The notes: generated by a model from the sequence alone, not told the origin. A stretch of 64,000 bases of DNA from Winogradskyella pacifica (GCF_013403915.1 NZ_JABFDI010000016.1:1-64000); one strand, 5' to 3'; shown: positions 19,028 to 30,264, counted from the stretch's first letter. Numbers and translations: made by a program.

Positions 19028-19270
19028 TTAAGAAGCAGCTTCCATTTCAGCTTTCACTCTATTTACAATAACCATAGCTTTATCTAATTCATCGTTATGA
19101 ACATAAAGGTCTTGGTAGCCTTGGTTCATTGACGCGTAACCTGCTAAACGTTGCGATTCTCCTTCATCTTTAACAATCGGGACAATGCCAACGTGTTCTA
19201 ATTCATCTTTAACTCGTGTAACTAAAATGAAATTTCCGTAGTAAACTTTTGTATATTCTGTAGTGCTCAT
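19028..19270 (-). CDS. DUF2007-like small protein
   Basis: 80 residues. KVYYGNFILVTRVKDELEHV followed by IVPIVKDEG and DLYVHNDELDKAMVIVNRV fits DUF2007 (putative prokaryotic signal-transducing domain, a ferredoxin-like/GlnB-like fold). No catalytic residues. Probably a regulatory or binding module. Stands alone between the ABC-F gene and katG. Confidence 0.8.
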   Translation of the reverse strand: MSTTEYTKVYYGNFILVTRVKDELEHVGIVPIVKDEGESQRLAGYASMNQGYQDLYVHNDELDKAMVIVNRVKAEMEAAS

Positions 19271-19479
19271 AATGATATGTTTTAATTGCTGATTAAAAGT
19301 TACGAAATTTTTTGAAACTAATTATTAAATAAATCATAATTTTATTCGCATTAGCTATGGCGTTTTGTTTTTGTATAGTTTTTGGCTATCAAAAAATAAA
19401 TTAAAAAAATGTGTATCTTATGCCTAAAAGTATATTAAGACATAATTTTATAAAAAATTAAAACAAATAAAACTTGTAA

Positions 19480-21714
<2,235 letters not shown>

Positions 21715-21739
21715 TTAAGTGAATTAATAAGTAGAGTAC

Positions 21740-21775
21740 AAAAGGAGTGGGCTTAAAAACTCATTCCTTTTTATT
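21740..21775 (+). terminator. Hairpin between katG and the ankyrin gene
   Basis: 12-bp arms AAAAGGAGTGGG (21740-21751) and CTCATTCCTTTT (21760-21771) with two G-U pairs, then TTATTT. It may terminate part of the katG transcript, so the ankyrin gene would be expressed by read-through or at lower level. Confidence 0.7.
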
Positions 21776-21788
21776 TAAACAACATAAC

Positions 21789-22262
21789 ATGAAGAAAGAT
21801 ATAGATGTGTTTTTTGAGGCGATTCGGTCTGGAGATAAAGACCGATTAGAAGCTTTAATAAACATAAACCCGAAATTAATTGGAGAAAAGGACGCTCGTG
21901 GATTTACTCCGCTCATTTTAGCAACCTATTTTGATAATGATGTGGCCACAGAAATACTGATCAATAACAAGGCAGATCTTAATGCTAAAGACGCTTCAGG
22001 GAACACTGCTTTAATTGGTGTTAGTTTTAAAGGCAATATTGCTTTAGCAACCACTTTATTAGAACATGGAGCCGATATTAATGCGGTTAATACTAATGGC
22101 ATCACAGCTTTGACATTTGCTACGCAATACAATAAAATTGATATTGTAAAACTGCTTTTAGAACATAACGCAGATACTAGCATTAAAGATTCTGATGGCA
22201 AGACGGCTTTAGACTATGCTAAAGACAAACACTATAATGAGATTGTGGCGCTTTTAGAATAA
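21789..22262 (+). CDS. Ankyrin-repeat protein downstream of katG
   Basis: 157 residues of almost only ankyrin repeats, four units visible (GFTPLILATYFDNDVATEIL, GNTALIGVSFKGNIALATTL, GITALTFATQYNKIDIVKLL, GKTALDYAKDKHYNEIVALL). Start at 21789 is preferred; a longer frame from 21747 would begin inside the intergenic hairpin. No signal peptide, so cytoplasmic with KatG. In pseudomonads an ankyrin gene (ankB) next to a catalase gene is needed for full catalase activity; the same pairing here suggests a helper role, which is inference. Confidence 0.9.
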   Translation: MKKDIDVFFEAIRSGDKDRLEALININPKLIGEKDARGFTPLILATYFDNDVATEILINNKADLNAKDASGNTALIGVSFKGNIALATTLLEHGADINAVNTNGITALTFATQYNKIDIVKLLLEHNADTSIKDSDGKTALDYAKDKHYNEIVALLE

Positions 22263-22281
22263 CAGCCATTTTACCACAATT

Positions 22282-22335
22282 AAAAACTGAGTTTAAAATA
22301 GGCTTGTTAGAGCTTTTATTAAACTCAGTTTTTTT
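22282..22335 (+). terminator. Terminator of the katG-ankyrin unit
   Basis: 15-bp arms AAAAACTGAGTTTAA (22282-22296) and TTAAACTCAGTTTTT (22319-22333) with a 22-base loop and a T run. Confidence 0.88.
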
Positions 22336-22444
22336 GTTCATTATAGTAAAATGAGGCTCAATACTGTCTTTTACTAATGGCTTTGGGTTATGTGACCTTA
22401 GTTTTAGCTATATCTAAGGTGCTATAAGCTTGCTGTAAATACAT

Positions 22445-22473
22445 TATAACCATGCTATAACCACGCTATAACC
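22445..22473. repeat. 11-bp direct repeat
   Basis: The unit ATAACCA(T/C)GCT occurs twice, followed by a partial third copy. It lies in the 296-base gap between convergent genes, which otherwise shows only the terminator. Confidence 0.55.
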
Positions 22474-22558
22474 TGTTTTTTGTTTTATAGTTTTATTGAA
22501 CAAAATACGATGATGGTTTGGGTAAATTAGTAAATTATACGGGTTGTATGAAGACGTG

Positions 22559-23449
22559 TTATTTTTTCAATTTCATTACCTCTTCCAACAATGGTGCGAG
22601 TCCGTTTTCTGTTATGGTGTCATTATTCCAAAAGCTCAGAACACAACTCACATAATTTCCTCTAACTTCAGTTGCAACATAGTAAATTGTTAATGTTTTT
22701 CCGCCAGACATACGTGCCAAAACAGATGTAATTCCTGTAAAGTCATATATTACTTTTTTTGCTTTAGTATCTGTTCCTTCAAATTGAATATCAACTATCT
22801 CTTCTGAAATTACTTTTCCACTTTTTCTTGATTTTGTTATTGCTAATTGTTGCGCAACAGTGTTTTGTGCGTCCTCTAAATCTTTATGAACAGACCAATT
22901 CATTTCACCATAATAAGGACATTGCACGGTATTTACGTTCGTCCAACTACAATTAGATCCCAGTTTTATTTTCCTTCCAGCGAAATTGATACTATCAATT
23001 TTCATTGACGCATAATTTTCATTTGGTATTGTTTTTTCAATTATCGATTTTATAATTGTATGCTCAAATGCTTTATCTCTTTTATTAATAGCGCTAAATT
23101 GAATAATTGTAATTCGTTTGTCTTTGTTTTCTATGAAATAAAAAGTGTTGTTTTGAACTAATTCCTCAGTGATTTCTTTGTCATTAGTGACGAAATAATT
23201 ATTAAATGCTAATTGATCATCTTTGGTTTTATTCTCGTCTTTTTTGACGGCATATTTGCGATACACTTTTTTCAATCCTTTTTCAGTAAAAGGGTAATTT
23301 AAGGTTTCACTGGTTATAGTAAATCCATCACTATTGTAAAACGTTAAACCATTGTTACTAATGGCTTGTAATCTGTTGAAAATACTGTCGTTTTGAGCCA
23401 ATGAGATTGTCATGGTAAACAGTAAAATTAATGTTGAAATTTTTCTCAT
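22559..23449 (-). CDS. Secreted hypothetical protein
   Basis: 296 residues with a signal peptide (ISTLILLFTMTISLAQ). No family recognised. The body is mixed alpha/beta with a possible disulfide pair (GSNCSW and VQCPYYGEM). Motifs such as KVIYDFTGITSVLARM and YVATEVRGNYVSCVLSFW suggest a compact fold with a hydrophobic core. No catalytic motif. Stands alone. Confidence 0.75.
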   Translation of the reverse strand: MRKISTLILLFTMTISLAQNDSIFNRLQAISNNGLTFYNSDGFTITSETLNYPFTEKGLKKVYRKYAVKKDENKTKDDQLAFNNYFVTNDKEITEELVQNNTFYFIENKDKRITIIQFSAINKRDKAFEHTIIKSIIEKTIPNENYASMKIDSINFAGRKIKLGSNCSWTNVNTVQCPYYGEMNWSVHKDLEDAQNTVAQQLAITKSRKSGKVISEEIVDIQFEGTDTKAKKVIYDFTGITSVLARMSGGKTLTIYYVATEVRGNYVSCVLSFWNNDTITENGLAPLLEEVMKLKK

Positions 23450-23601
23450 TTAGTGTGCTTTGTTTTAACGTTTCGGCGGTGGAGGATTTTGCCTTGTTTT
23501 ATTAAGTCCATAAAAATGCAAACTTTCAGAGTATAAATGAATTGCAATTTTTTTTCAAAAGCTATTTTTTTATTTCGGTATTTCTCTTTTTTCGTCCTTA
23601 A

Positions 23602-23826
23602 TTAGTGTCTCCCAAGTAATTTTTTCAAGAGAGAATCTTTTTTCTTAGGTCGTCTTTAAAGTACAGGCAAAGCCCATTGATAAAAAATCAGTTCTTATCG
23701 TTTTTTTAATTCATCCACATTTCTAGAAACTACAATTTCTGTGATACGCTTAGCCTTAATTTATATTATTTTTAATCCGTATTTTGTTTGTGGTTTTACC
23801 TCATTACTTAATGCTTTTTTGGGCAT
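23602..23826 (-). pseudogene. Possible decayed reading frame
   Basis: In the 382-base gap before the HxlR gene, one frame on the minus strand starts ATG at 23826 and stays protein-like (MPKKALSNEVKPQTKYGLKI; RITEIVVSRNVDELKKR; DSLLKKLLGRH) but has in-frame TAA codons at 23763-23761, 23697-23695 and 23658-23656 before the final one at 23604-23602. Lysine-rich composition could also arise by chance in AT-rich DNA, so the call is weak. The rest of the gap, 23450-23601, shows nothing. Confidence 0.25.
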
Positions 23827-23831
23827 AGTTG

Positions 23832-24197
23832 TTATTCGTTCCTAATTTTGTTTCTATGAGTTAATCCCCAATCTCTCATTGTCTCAATTACTTTATCTAA
23901 TGATTTGCCATAATCCGTAAGGCTATACTCAACAGAAACAGGCATAGTGTTAAATACCTCTCTGTTTATTAATCCATTTATTTCTAGTTCCTTTAATTCC
24001 TTGGATAACATTCTTGGGGTTATTCCTTCAATTTGTCGTTCTAATTCTTTAAATCTATGAATTTTAAAAGAAAGCGCTATAATAATAGGTAATCTCCACT
24101 TCCCTCCAATTATGTCTATAACATCTCGAACAGGAAGAATAAATTTTTTACATTCTGTAGGTGTATAAATAGGCGTTTCGCTCTTTTTTTTGTTCAT
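23832..24197 (-). CDS. HxlR-family transcriptional regulator
   Basis: 121 residues of the HxlR (DUF24) winged-helix family: VRDVIDIIGGKWRLPIIIAL, HRFKELERQIEGITPRMLSK, LKELEINGLINREV and VEYSLTDYGKSL cover the whole domain. One Cys, in TECKKFILPV, sits at the position used by redox- or quinone-sensing members (YodB, HypR). Divergent from an azoreductase-like flavoprotein, with a 26-bp palindrome between them; this is the classic layout of a quinone or electrophile sensor and its target. Confidence 0.93.
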   Translation of the reverse strand: MNKKKSETPIYTPTECKKFILPVRDVIDIIGGKWRLPIIIALSFKIHRFKELERQIEGITPRMLSKELKELEINGLINREVFNTMPVSVEYSLTDYGKSLDKVIETMRDWGLTHRNKIRNE

Positions 24198-24225
24198 TTT
24201 CAGATTTACTTTAACACTATACTAT

Positions 24226-24251
24226 ACTAAAGGATACTGGTATACTTTAGT
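24226..24251. promoter_or_regulatory. Candidate operator of the HxlR regulator
   Basis: Arms ACTAAAGGATAC (24226-24237) and GTATACTTTAGT (24240-24251) are complementary at 11 of 12 positions around a 2-base centre. It lies between the divergent HxlR and azoreductase genes, 29 bases from the regulator start. HxlR dimers bind palindromes of this size. Confidence 0.65.
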
Positions 24252-24283
24252 GTAGCGCTATATTATGTATAGCTAATTTAGTA

Positions 24284-24291
24284 TAAATTTG
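24284..24291 (+). promoter_or_regulatory. -7 element of the azoreductase-like gene
   Basis: TAAATTTG, an exact match to TAnnTTTG, 25 bases before the start at 24316. No clear -33 element, which fits an activator- or repressor-dependent promoter. Confidence 0.5.
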
Positions 24292-24315
24292 TTCATAATT
24301 ATCAAAAAAAATAAA

Positions 24316-24930
24316 ATGAAAAAAACGTTAATTTTAAGTTACACTCCAAGAGATAATTCAAATACAAAAAAAATGCTTGATTTCTTTATCGAAAATAATC
24401 AAGAAAAAACAGAAATTACATTAGTTGATTTAACGGAGGAAGCTCCAGATTTGTTATTAAAAGAAAATTTGAATCTTTATGTAAATAGAAATTTTGGTGG
24501 CGCAGAACTTACTGATGAACAACAGAGCGTTTTGGCTAAAAACGATAAAATGATGCAACAATTATTAGATACAGATTTTGTTGTCTTGGCTAGTCCGATG
24601 TATAATTTTTCGATACCTGCAACAGTAAAAGCTTGGTTTGATGCTGTTATACAGGCCGGAAAAACTTTTGGATATACTGAAAATGGTATTAAAGGGTTAT
24701 GTGAAGATACAAAAGCTTTGATATTAATGACAAGTGGAAGTGATTTTGGAATGGAACCTTATAAAGATGTTAATTTTGCAACTCCTTTCTTAATAACGGC
24801 TTTTGATTTTCTTGGGATTCCCGCTGAAGCCATTAATAAGTTTGGGATGATACAGTATGCAGACAAATCTGAACAAATGATTGCGGAAGCTAAAGAAGAT
24901 ATAAAAATGGTAAGTGATAAATGGTATTAA
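24316..24930 (+). CDS. FMN-dependent NADH-azoreductase-like flavoprotein
   Basis: 204-residue flavodoxin-fold quinone/azo reductase of the AzoR type. ILSYTPRDNSNTKKMLDFF is the FMN phosphate loop, VVLASPMYNFSIPATVKAWFD and the region KTFGYTENGIKGL are family signatures. It reduces quinones by two electrons, limiting redox cycling. Start at 24316 avoids a frame that would begin inside the -7 element. Most likely controlled by the divergent HxlR regulator. Confidence 0.92.
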   Translation: MKKTLILSYTPRDNSNTKKMLDFFIENNQEKTEITLVDLTEEAPDLLLKENLNLYVNRNFGGAELTDEQQSVLAKNDKMMQQLLDTDFVVLASPMYNFSIPATVKAWFDAVIQAGKTFGYTENGIKGLCEDTKALILMTSGSDFGMEPYKDVNFATPFLITAFDFLGIPAEAINKFGMIQYADKSEQMIAEAKEDIKMVSDKWY

Positions 24931-25156
24931 CGCCGATTAACTTTGAATACTATTAATAATAGTAAGTTTATTCAGTCTTTCCCTTTTCAGGCAAAGCAAT
25001 TATTTTAGTTCAGATAAGGGGGGTTATGTCTAATACACCTGTTTAATAGCTAGTTACGTGGTCTAATAACTAAGTTAGCAAACATTTACGATTCCTTGAG
25101 AATTCCAAAGGAATTTTCGCAAGTAAGCTCTAAAAAGCAATTAATTATACAGCATG

Positions 25157-25864
25157 TTAGCTGTGATTTTTATTTTTTCTAAATATTATTATGAGGTCAG
25201 TAAATGGATATGCTAATGAGACAATAATTCCAAATACACCGAGTGTTTTAGACTTAAATATTGCTCCAGGCAAAAATGCTGTTATCGAAAAAATTAGAAT
25301 GAATAAGCAAAAAGGATAGAGAAGAAGTCTTGTCAAAATCTTCATAAAAGTCCATTCTTTAATATTTTCTTTTTTTAATTCCGTTTTCGGTTTGTTTATA
25401 AGTTCAGGGTTATTAATCCGTTCTATATTTTCTATAGCTTCTTTTAGTTCGTCTGTCAAAATTTTTGTTTCGTACTTTTTGGCTTTTGACATTACTAAAT
25501 GCAATAAAGTTCCAATTACAGAAATTCCGATTATTCCAATAAAGGCGGTCTTAAATTCAGACGTAAATAACAAAACCAAAGGAAGTAAAAGGAAAAAACC
25601 GATTGATATATTATTCAGAAGTTTGTAAAAAGGATTGTTCTTCGTTTTAATTCCGTTCAATTCTCCATTTTGATCAAAAGTCAGATGAAAAATTGGATAT
25701 GCTCCTCGTAAAAAATGTACTGATCTCCAAATCAGAAGTTCATTCGGTTTTATTTCTCCGCTGTATTTTGTGGTGTTAAAAATAAACACATCATTCCAAT
25801 GATTTTTCAGAGTGCTTTTTTTGTTCTGAATTATTAATTTTTCGATGTCTTTTTTTTCTACCAT
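25157..25864 (-). CDS. Hypothetical integral membrane protein
   Basis: 235 residues; family not recognised. A soluble N-terminal part of about 85 residues (GELNGIKTKNNPFYK is its end) is followed by four hydrophobic segments: ISIGFFLLLPLVLLF, TAFIGIIGISVIGTLLHLVM, LLLYPFCLFILIFSITAFLP and TLGVFGIIVSLAYPFTDLII, with a charged loop between pairs. No catalytic motif. The 225-base gap from 24931 to 25156 shows no gene. Confidence 0.7.
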   Translation of the reverse strand: MVEKKDIEKLIIQNKKSTLKNHWNDVFIFNTTKYSGEIKPNELLIWRSVHFLRGAYPIFHLTFDQNGELNGIKTKNNPFYKLLNNISIGFFLLLPLVLLFTSEFKTAFIGIIGISVIGTLLHLVMSKAKKYETKILTDELKEAIENIERINNPELINKPKTELKKENIKEWTFMKILTRLLLYPFCLFILIFSITAFLPGAIFKSKTLGVFGIIVSLAYPFTDLIIIFRKNKNHS

Positions 25865-25987
25865 AAAGTTGGTTCAAATTACAGCTAACTAGTTGTATAA
25901 GTTTATGTTATGTCCTATTCTGTTTTCTGAATATCAGGACTTTTTGATGCTGTTACTTATAGTAAATCTAGTTTATTGATGTCCTGG

Positions 25988-26542
25988 TTATAGCCATTTA
26001 ATATTACATCCCATACTTGGTTTTTGGTTTGAGTTTACAGCTTCTTTATTAATTAGCGCATTCATGGCTGCTCTTATATCTTTTCCTGTTACGGGTTTGC
26101 CATTTCCTGGTCTAGAATCATCTAATTGACCTGTGTAAACTAATTTTAAATCGGTGTCAAATAAGAAAAAATCTGGAGTGCAGGCAGCGTTATATGCTTT
26201 GGCAACTTCTTGAGTTTGGTCGTACAAATACGGGAAGATATAGTCGTTGTCTATGGCATTCTTAGTCATTAATTCTGGACGATCTTGTGGGTAATTCTTT
26301 GCATCATTACTAGAAATTGCAATACAATTAATCCCTTTAGATATGTAATCTTTTGCTAGTCGGGATAATTCTGAACTCACATGAATTACAAAAGGGCAGT
26401 GGTTACAAATAAACATAACCAAAGTTGCCGTAGTTCCTTTGAGTTCGTTGAGTGATTTTTTGGTGTTATCTACGGTGTCTATTAAATTGAAATCTGGTGC
26501 TTTTGTGCCTAAAGGCAACATATTAGATTCTGTTCGGGCCAT
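25988..26542 (-). CDS. Thioredoxin-family peroxiredoxin-like protein
   Basis: 184 residues without a signal peptide, so cytoplasmic. The AhpC/TSA-type thioredoxin fold carries the CxxC variant FICNHCPFVIHV, and AACTPDFFLFD gives a third Cys in the strand before the C-terminal region. This CNHCPF group is a common redoxin in Bacteroidota; its partner is unknown. Divergent from the CsaA-like gene with only 35 bases between starts, so the two promoters overlap. Confidence 0.88.
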   Translation of the reverse strand: MARTESNMLPLGTKAPDFNLIDTVDNTKKSLNELKGTTATLVMFICNHCPFVIHVSSELSRLAKDYISKGINCIAISSNDAKNYPQDRPELMTKNAIDNDYIFPYLYDQTQEVAKAYNAACTPDFFLFDTDLKLVYTGQLDDSRPGNGKPVTGKDIRAAMNALINKEAVNSNQKPSMGCNIKWL

Positions 26543-26577
26543 TATATTATATCTGTTTTATTCGTTAATTTTACTAA

Positions 26578-26913
26578 ATGGAAAAGATAATAACATTTGA
26601 AGACTTTACAAAGGTAGATTTACGAATAGGAACAATTATAGAAGTAAATGATTTTCCAAATGCGCGTCGTCCTGCGTATCAATTGGTAATAGATTTTGGA
26701 GCATTGGGTATCAAAAAATCTTCTGCTCAAATTACAACACAATACCAAAAAGAAGATTTAATTAATCGACAAATAGTAGCTGTCGTTAATTTTCCTAAAA
26801 AGCAGATTGCTAATTTTATGAGCGAATGCTTAGTGGTTGGAGCCGTAAAAGCAGATGATGTGTTTTTGTTACATCCTGAGATTAAAGTTAAGAACGGGAT
26901 GTCAGTGTCTTAG
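26578..26913 (+). CDS. csaA: CsaA-like tRNA-binding domain protein
   Basis: 111-residue OB-fold protein of the tRNA-binding (EMAP-II-like) family: FTKVDLRIGTIIEVNDFPNA at the start, LVIDFGALGIKKSSAQIT, then IVAVVNFPKKQIANFMSECL. The length and order match CsaA, which binds tRNA and has been described as an export-related chaperone. Cytoplasmic. Divergent from the redoxin gene. Confidence 0.9.
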   Translation: MEKIITFEDFTKVDLRIGTIIEVNDFPNARRPAYQLVIDFGALGIKKSSAQITTQYQKEDLINRQIVAVVNFPKKQIANFMSECLVVGAVKADDVFLLHPEIKVKNGMSVS

Positions 26914-26923
26914 TTTTTTTTAG

Positions 26924-27030
26924 TTTTAAAGTTTTATAGTTTCAGAGGTTCAAAGTTTATGAGTTTCTGAGTTTTGAAGTTTCTAAGTTTCTAAGTTTCT
27001 AAGTTTTTGAGTTTTTGAGTTTTGAAATTT
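26924..27030. repeat. Degenerate 9-bp tandem repeat (AAGTTTCTA type)
   Basis: A T-rich array in which AAGTTTCTA, AGTTTTTGA and similar units recur for about 100 bases after the csaA-like gene. Not coding. Confidence 0.75.
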
Positions 27031-27137
27031 CAACATTTAAGATGAACATTGGGGGGCATGCTTTTTAAAAAGTTGATATAATGGATGATAAAAACATTTC
27101 AAGATTATAATATTAGATCTCATAAAAATATTATTTT

Positions 27138-27217
27138 CAACAACCAACAACCAACAACCAACAACCAACAACCAACAACCAACAACCAACAACCAACAAT
27201 CAACAATCAACAACCAA
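27138..27217. repeat. 7-bp tandem repeat (CAACCAA), array 1
   Basis: About eleven units of CAACCAA, with two CAATCAA variants, end exactly at the stop codon of the M14 peptidase gene (27218-27220). The same heptamer forms a second array at 35441-35493. An open frame crosses it only because a 7-mer array has no stop in some frames; it is not a gene. Confidence 0.9.
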
Positions 27218-29725
27218 CTACATCTCCTCTCTAAAGAAAATAGCATTCATCAATAACTTATTAGTCCCATACCAAAAGGCTCTAAAATTAGTATTGTCTG
27301 TAAAACCAATGATAGTTCCTCTACCAATTTTTCCAATTTTAAAAGGAACTGATTGACTAATGCTATCGAGATTTTGTTCTGAAATATAACCGCTTAACAA
27401 TGGGTTTTTACTGTATTGAATAGGATTGTTATAACTGTTCTTATCTTCATTTATAAATAATGTTGAATTTCTAAACACCGCTAATTTATCATTCTTGTAT
27501 CCGAAATTAATAGGATGGGAGCGATCTAATTCCGTTTCAAAAATAGCACCTCCAATAACTTGTGCTCCTCTAAAATCTCTGCGTTCTTCGTGGCTAATAT
27601 TTTTTGCGATGAGTTTACTTTTCTTAAAATCAAATGCCATTAATTTTTTAGAATTCAACCATTTTAAAGTGTTTTTATAGGCTACTAAAGTACCACCATC
27701 CTTAATCCAAGATTGCAATTTTTTTGTGTTGTTCGCATCTAAACCAGAATTAGAATTTACCATGATTATTGTATTGTAACGGCTTAAATCTGCTCTACTC
27801 ATACTTTTAGTGTCTAGTTTCGTAGCTATAATATCATAACGTGTATCAAATAAATGCCATATTTCACCAGCATCGTAAGAGGTCATTCCGTCACCAACTA
27901 AAAGTGCGATTTTTGGTAATTCTAAATTGCTGAAATTCCGGCTTCCTAAGTCAATACCTTCGTTTAAACCTGTAGAAACAACATCAATTTTAATATGGCT
28001 GTCTTGTGCTGTTTTATTTAAAAAGTTATAGATTTCAGTAGTGCTTAAATCTTGGTTTTTTGCAGGAATCATAATCGTACCATAATCGTATGATTTGCCA
28101 TTAGCCTTAAAACGCTTTAAGGCCACTTTAGCTCTTAAGCCTTTCTTTAAAATTGAATTTAAAAGTTTAGGAGAATAGTATTCGTGCCACTCAAATAAGT
28201 AAGCGTATTCACTTTTAGAATCAACACCTCCATTTAGGTGTTCTAAATTGGTGACTTCATTTCCTGCATTTGCAGTCGTTGTTTCTGTATAATCTAAATT
28301 AAACGCTAATGGGAATGTCCAAGCAGAAATATCATAAAACAAGCTGTCTTCAAAAGTTGTTCGTTTTTCGAACATGGCATTTATCAATCGTGTGTTTTTT
28401 TGATTTTTTGGAACCACATAACTATACCCTTTCTTGTAATTCTTCCCGTTCTTTGAAAAATCAGATTTTAAGTCGTGAAATGTAATACGATGACGTTTTA
28501 ATATTTCGGCTAAATGATACGTTTTAGCTGCATCTTTCTCATCCCCAAAAACTATCGCATTTTTACCTTCTTTAGAGGCTTCTGCTCTGGCATTCTTAAA
28601 GAAATTATGCTGATATTCTAGAATATCTTTTCGCATAGCACTTGCAGCGGCAAGCGTTGAAAAAGCAGCTGTATATTGATTTTTAATCGTGAATGGAAAA
28701 GTTAGTAAACCATTCTCACTTTCTTGCACATGACCACGAGAACTTGCTTGTTCAAACAATATCCCAATACCTCCATTAATATCTGGAAAGGTTGAGCCTT
28801 TTCCGTAGTAGAAATCATCAAAACTTTCTTCAGAATAATACAAAGAGCCAATTTTATCTAAAGCTTTAGCATGATATGTTGCAATACCTTTTGTGAGATC
28901 TTGGTTTAATTGTGGAGTTAACGGATGTGTACGTGATGGGATGCCTGGTTGAAAAAAGAAACTAGTGTTGGTACCCATTTCATGATGATCCGTTAAGATA
29001 TTAGGCATCCAATTATGAAACGTTTCTATGCGTGCTCTAGATTCTGGTAACTGTACCGGTAACCAATCTCTGTTCATGTCAAACCAATAATGATTGGTAC
29101 GCGAACCAGGCCAAACTTCGCTGTATTCTCTGTCGTTAGGATCTGGATTTAGATTAATATTTTTATTGGTATTGGCCCAATACGCAAAACGTTGTAAACC
29201 ATCTGGGTTTAAAGATGGATCTAATAATATAACTGTATTCTTTAATAAATCCTCAATTTCTGCACCTTCTGCAGCAGCTAAATAATAAGCGACTAATAAT
29301 GCCGCATTTGAGCCACTTGGTTCATTACCATGAATGGAAAAGCCTTGATACACCACAATCGGGCGGTTTTTTGTGTTAGCAGAATTTGATTCTGTTGCTT
29401 CAATATGTGCTGACTGAATAGCATCTAAATTTTCATGGTTTTCTACAGCTGTAATAGTCAGTAGTAATAGTGGTCTGCCTTCAAACGTTTTGCCTCTATC
29501 CTCAATTGTAATTCTATCGGACGCATTTGCAAGGGCTTTCATGTACTCAGCGAGTTTATCGTGAGTAATGTGCCATTCTCCAACATTATGACCAATCACG
29601 CTTTGTGGTGTTGGTATCTCTGGGTTTAATTCCGCATTCTGAGGTAAATAATAAGATAGTTCTGTTTGCGATTGCGAAAAGAGGGTTGTGGTCGCTAGAA
29701 TTAAAAGTAAAAGGATACGTTGCAT
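27218..29725 (-). CDS. Exported M14-family zinc carboxypeptidase
   Basis: 835 residues with a signal peptide (RILLLLILATTTLFSQSQ). The M14 catalytic domain covers about residues 55-360: zinc ligands in HGNEPSGSNAALL and in LTDHHEMGTNTSFFF, substrate region MNRDWLPVQLPES, and the general base Glu in GILFEQASSRG. The C-terminal 450 residues include a class I glutamine-amidotransferase-like fold (IALLVGDGMTSYDAGEIWHL) and end in FFREEM. It cleaves C-terminal residues of peptides in the periplasm or outside. The stop codon touches the heptamer array. Confidence 0.92.
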   Translation of the reverse strand: MQRILLLLILATTTLFSQSQTELSYYLPQNAELNPEIPTPQSVIGHNVGEWHITHDKLAEYMKALANASDRITIEDRGKTFEGRPLLLLTITAVENHENLDAIQSAHIEATESNSANTKNRPIVVYQGFSIHGNEPSGSNAALLVAYYLAAAEGAEIEDLLKNTVILLDPSLNPDGLQRFAYWANTNKNINLNPDPNDREYSEVWPGSRTNHYWFDMNRDWLPVQLPESRARIETFHNWMPNILTDHHEMGTNTSFFFQPGIPSRTHPLTPQLNQDLTKGIATYHAKALDKIGSLYYSEESFDDFYYGKGSTFPDINGGIGILFEQASSRGHVQESENGLLTFPFTIKNQYTAAFSTLAAASAMRKDILEYQHNFFKNARAEASKEGKNAIVFGDEKDAAKTYHLAEILKRHRITFHDLKSDFSKNGKNYKKGYSYVVPKNQKNTRLINAMFEKRTTFEDSLFYDISAWTFPLAFNLDYTETTTANAGNEVTNLEHLNGGVDSKSEYAYLFEWHEYYSPKLLNSILKKGLRAKVALKRFKANGKSYDYGTIMIPAKNQDLSTTEIYNFLNKTAQDSHIKIDVVSTGLNEGIDLGSRNFSNLELPKIALLVGDGMTSYDAGEIWHLFDTRYDIIATKLDTKSMSRADLSRYNTIIMVNSNSGLDANNTKKLQSWIKDGGTLVAYKNTLKWLNSKKLMAFDFKKSKLIAKNISHEERRDFRGAQVIGGAIFETELDRSHPINFGYKNDKLAVFRNSTLFINEDKNSYNNPIQYSKNPLLSGYISEQNLDSISQSVPFKIGKIGRGTIIGFTDNTNFRAFWYGTNKLLMNAIFFREEM

Positions 29726-29754
29726 AGTACGGAAGGTTGGTTAGAGTCTAAAAA

Positions 29755-29785
29755 TAAAAAAACCTTGACATAATTGTCAAGGTTT
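29755..29785 (-). terminator. Terminator of the PUR-family gene
   Basis: Arms AAACCTTGACA (29760-29770) and TGTCAAGGTTT (29775-29785); on the minus strand it is followed by a T-rich tail. Confidence 0.85.
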
Positions 29786-29810
29786 AGTGTTATTTAACAG
29801 AAGCTAATTT

Positions 29811-30200
29811 TTAAATATCGTCGAAACTGATATCTGTAAAGCTGTCTATGTTTTTTGTGTCTTCAGGTGTTTTTGCTTCTTGAGTTACAAAATCATCTTC
29901 GCGTTTAAAGTCTTTTTGGTGACGTTCGCTAATGACTTCCTGACCTTTTTCGTTAATGATATAATCAGTCATTTCAGATAAGATTTCTTTAAACTCAGTA
30001 AAATCTTCTTTATATAAGTAGATTTTATGCTTTTTGTAATGAAAAGAACCATCGTCATTCGTGAATTTTTTACTCTCAGTAACCGTCAAATAATAATCAC
30101 CAGCTTTTGTAGCTCTAACATCAAAGAAATAGGTTCTTCTTCCTGCACGTAATACTTTAGAATATATTTCTTCCTTATCCATCATTTCATAATCACTCAT
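29811..30200 (-). CDS. PUR-family (DUF3276) nucleic-acid-binding protein
   Basis: 129 residues; IYSKVLRAGRRTYFFDVRAT, DYYLTVTESKKFTNDDG and HKIYLYKEDFTEFKEIL are the PUR-alpha-like beta-beta-beta-beta-alpha unit, which binds single-stranded or GGN-rich DNA and RNA. The last 35 residues are acidic and disordered. Widespread in Bacteroidota, role not settled. It is 64 bases after the ABC exporter gene and may share its transcript. Confidence 0.9.
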   Translation of the reverse strand: MSDYEMMDKEEIYSKVLRAGRRTYFFDVRATKAGDYYLTVTESKKFTNDDGSFHYKKHKIYLYKEDFTEFKEILSEMTDYIINEKGQEVISERHQKDFKREDDFVTQEAKTPEDTKNIDSFTDISFDDI

Positions 30201-30264
30201 AACTCAATCTATTTTTTATTTCAATCCAAAAATCTAAAAAAAAACTTACCTAAACAACAAATAA

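Noticed and set aside
24948..24964. Palindrome after the azoreductase gene as terminator
   Set aside because: A perfect 8-bp stem exists but is very AT-rich and lacks a T run, so a terminator is not supported.
27138..27217. CRISPR array
   Set aside because: Units are 7 bases with no unique spacers and no cas genes nearby.
27037..27246. Open frame encoding repeated WLLVVGC
   Set aside because: It is only the translation of the CAACCAA array, with no start context or conserved sequence.
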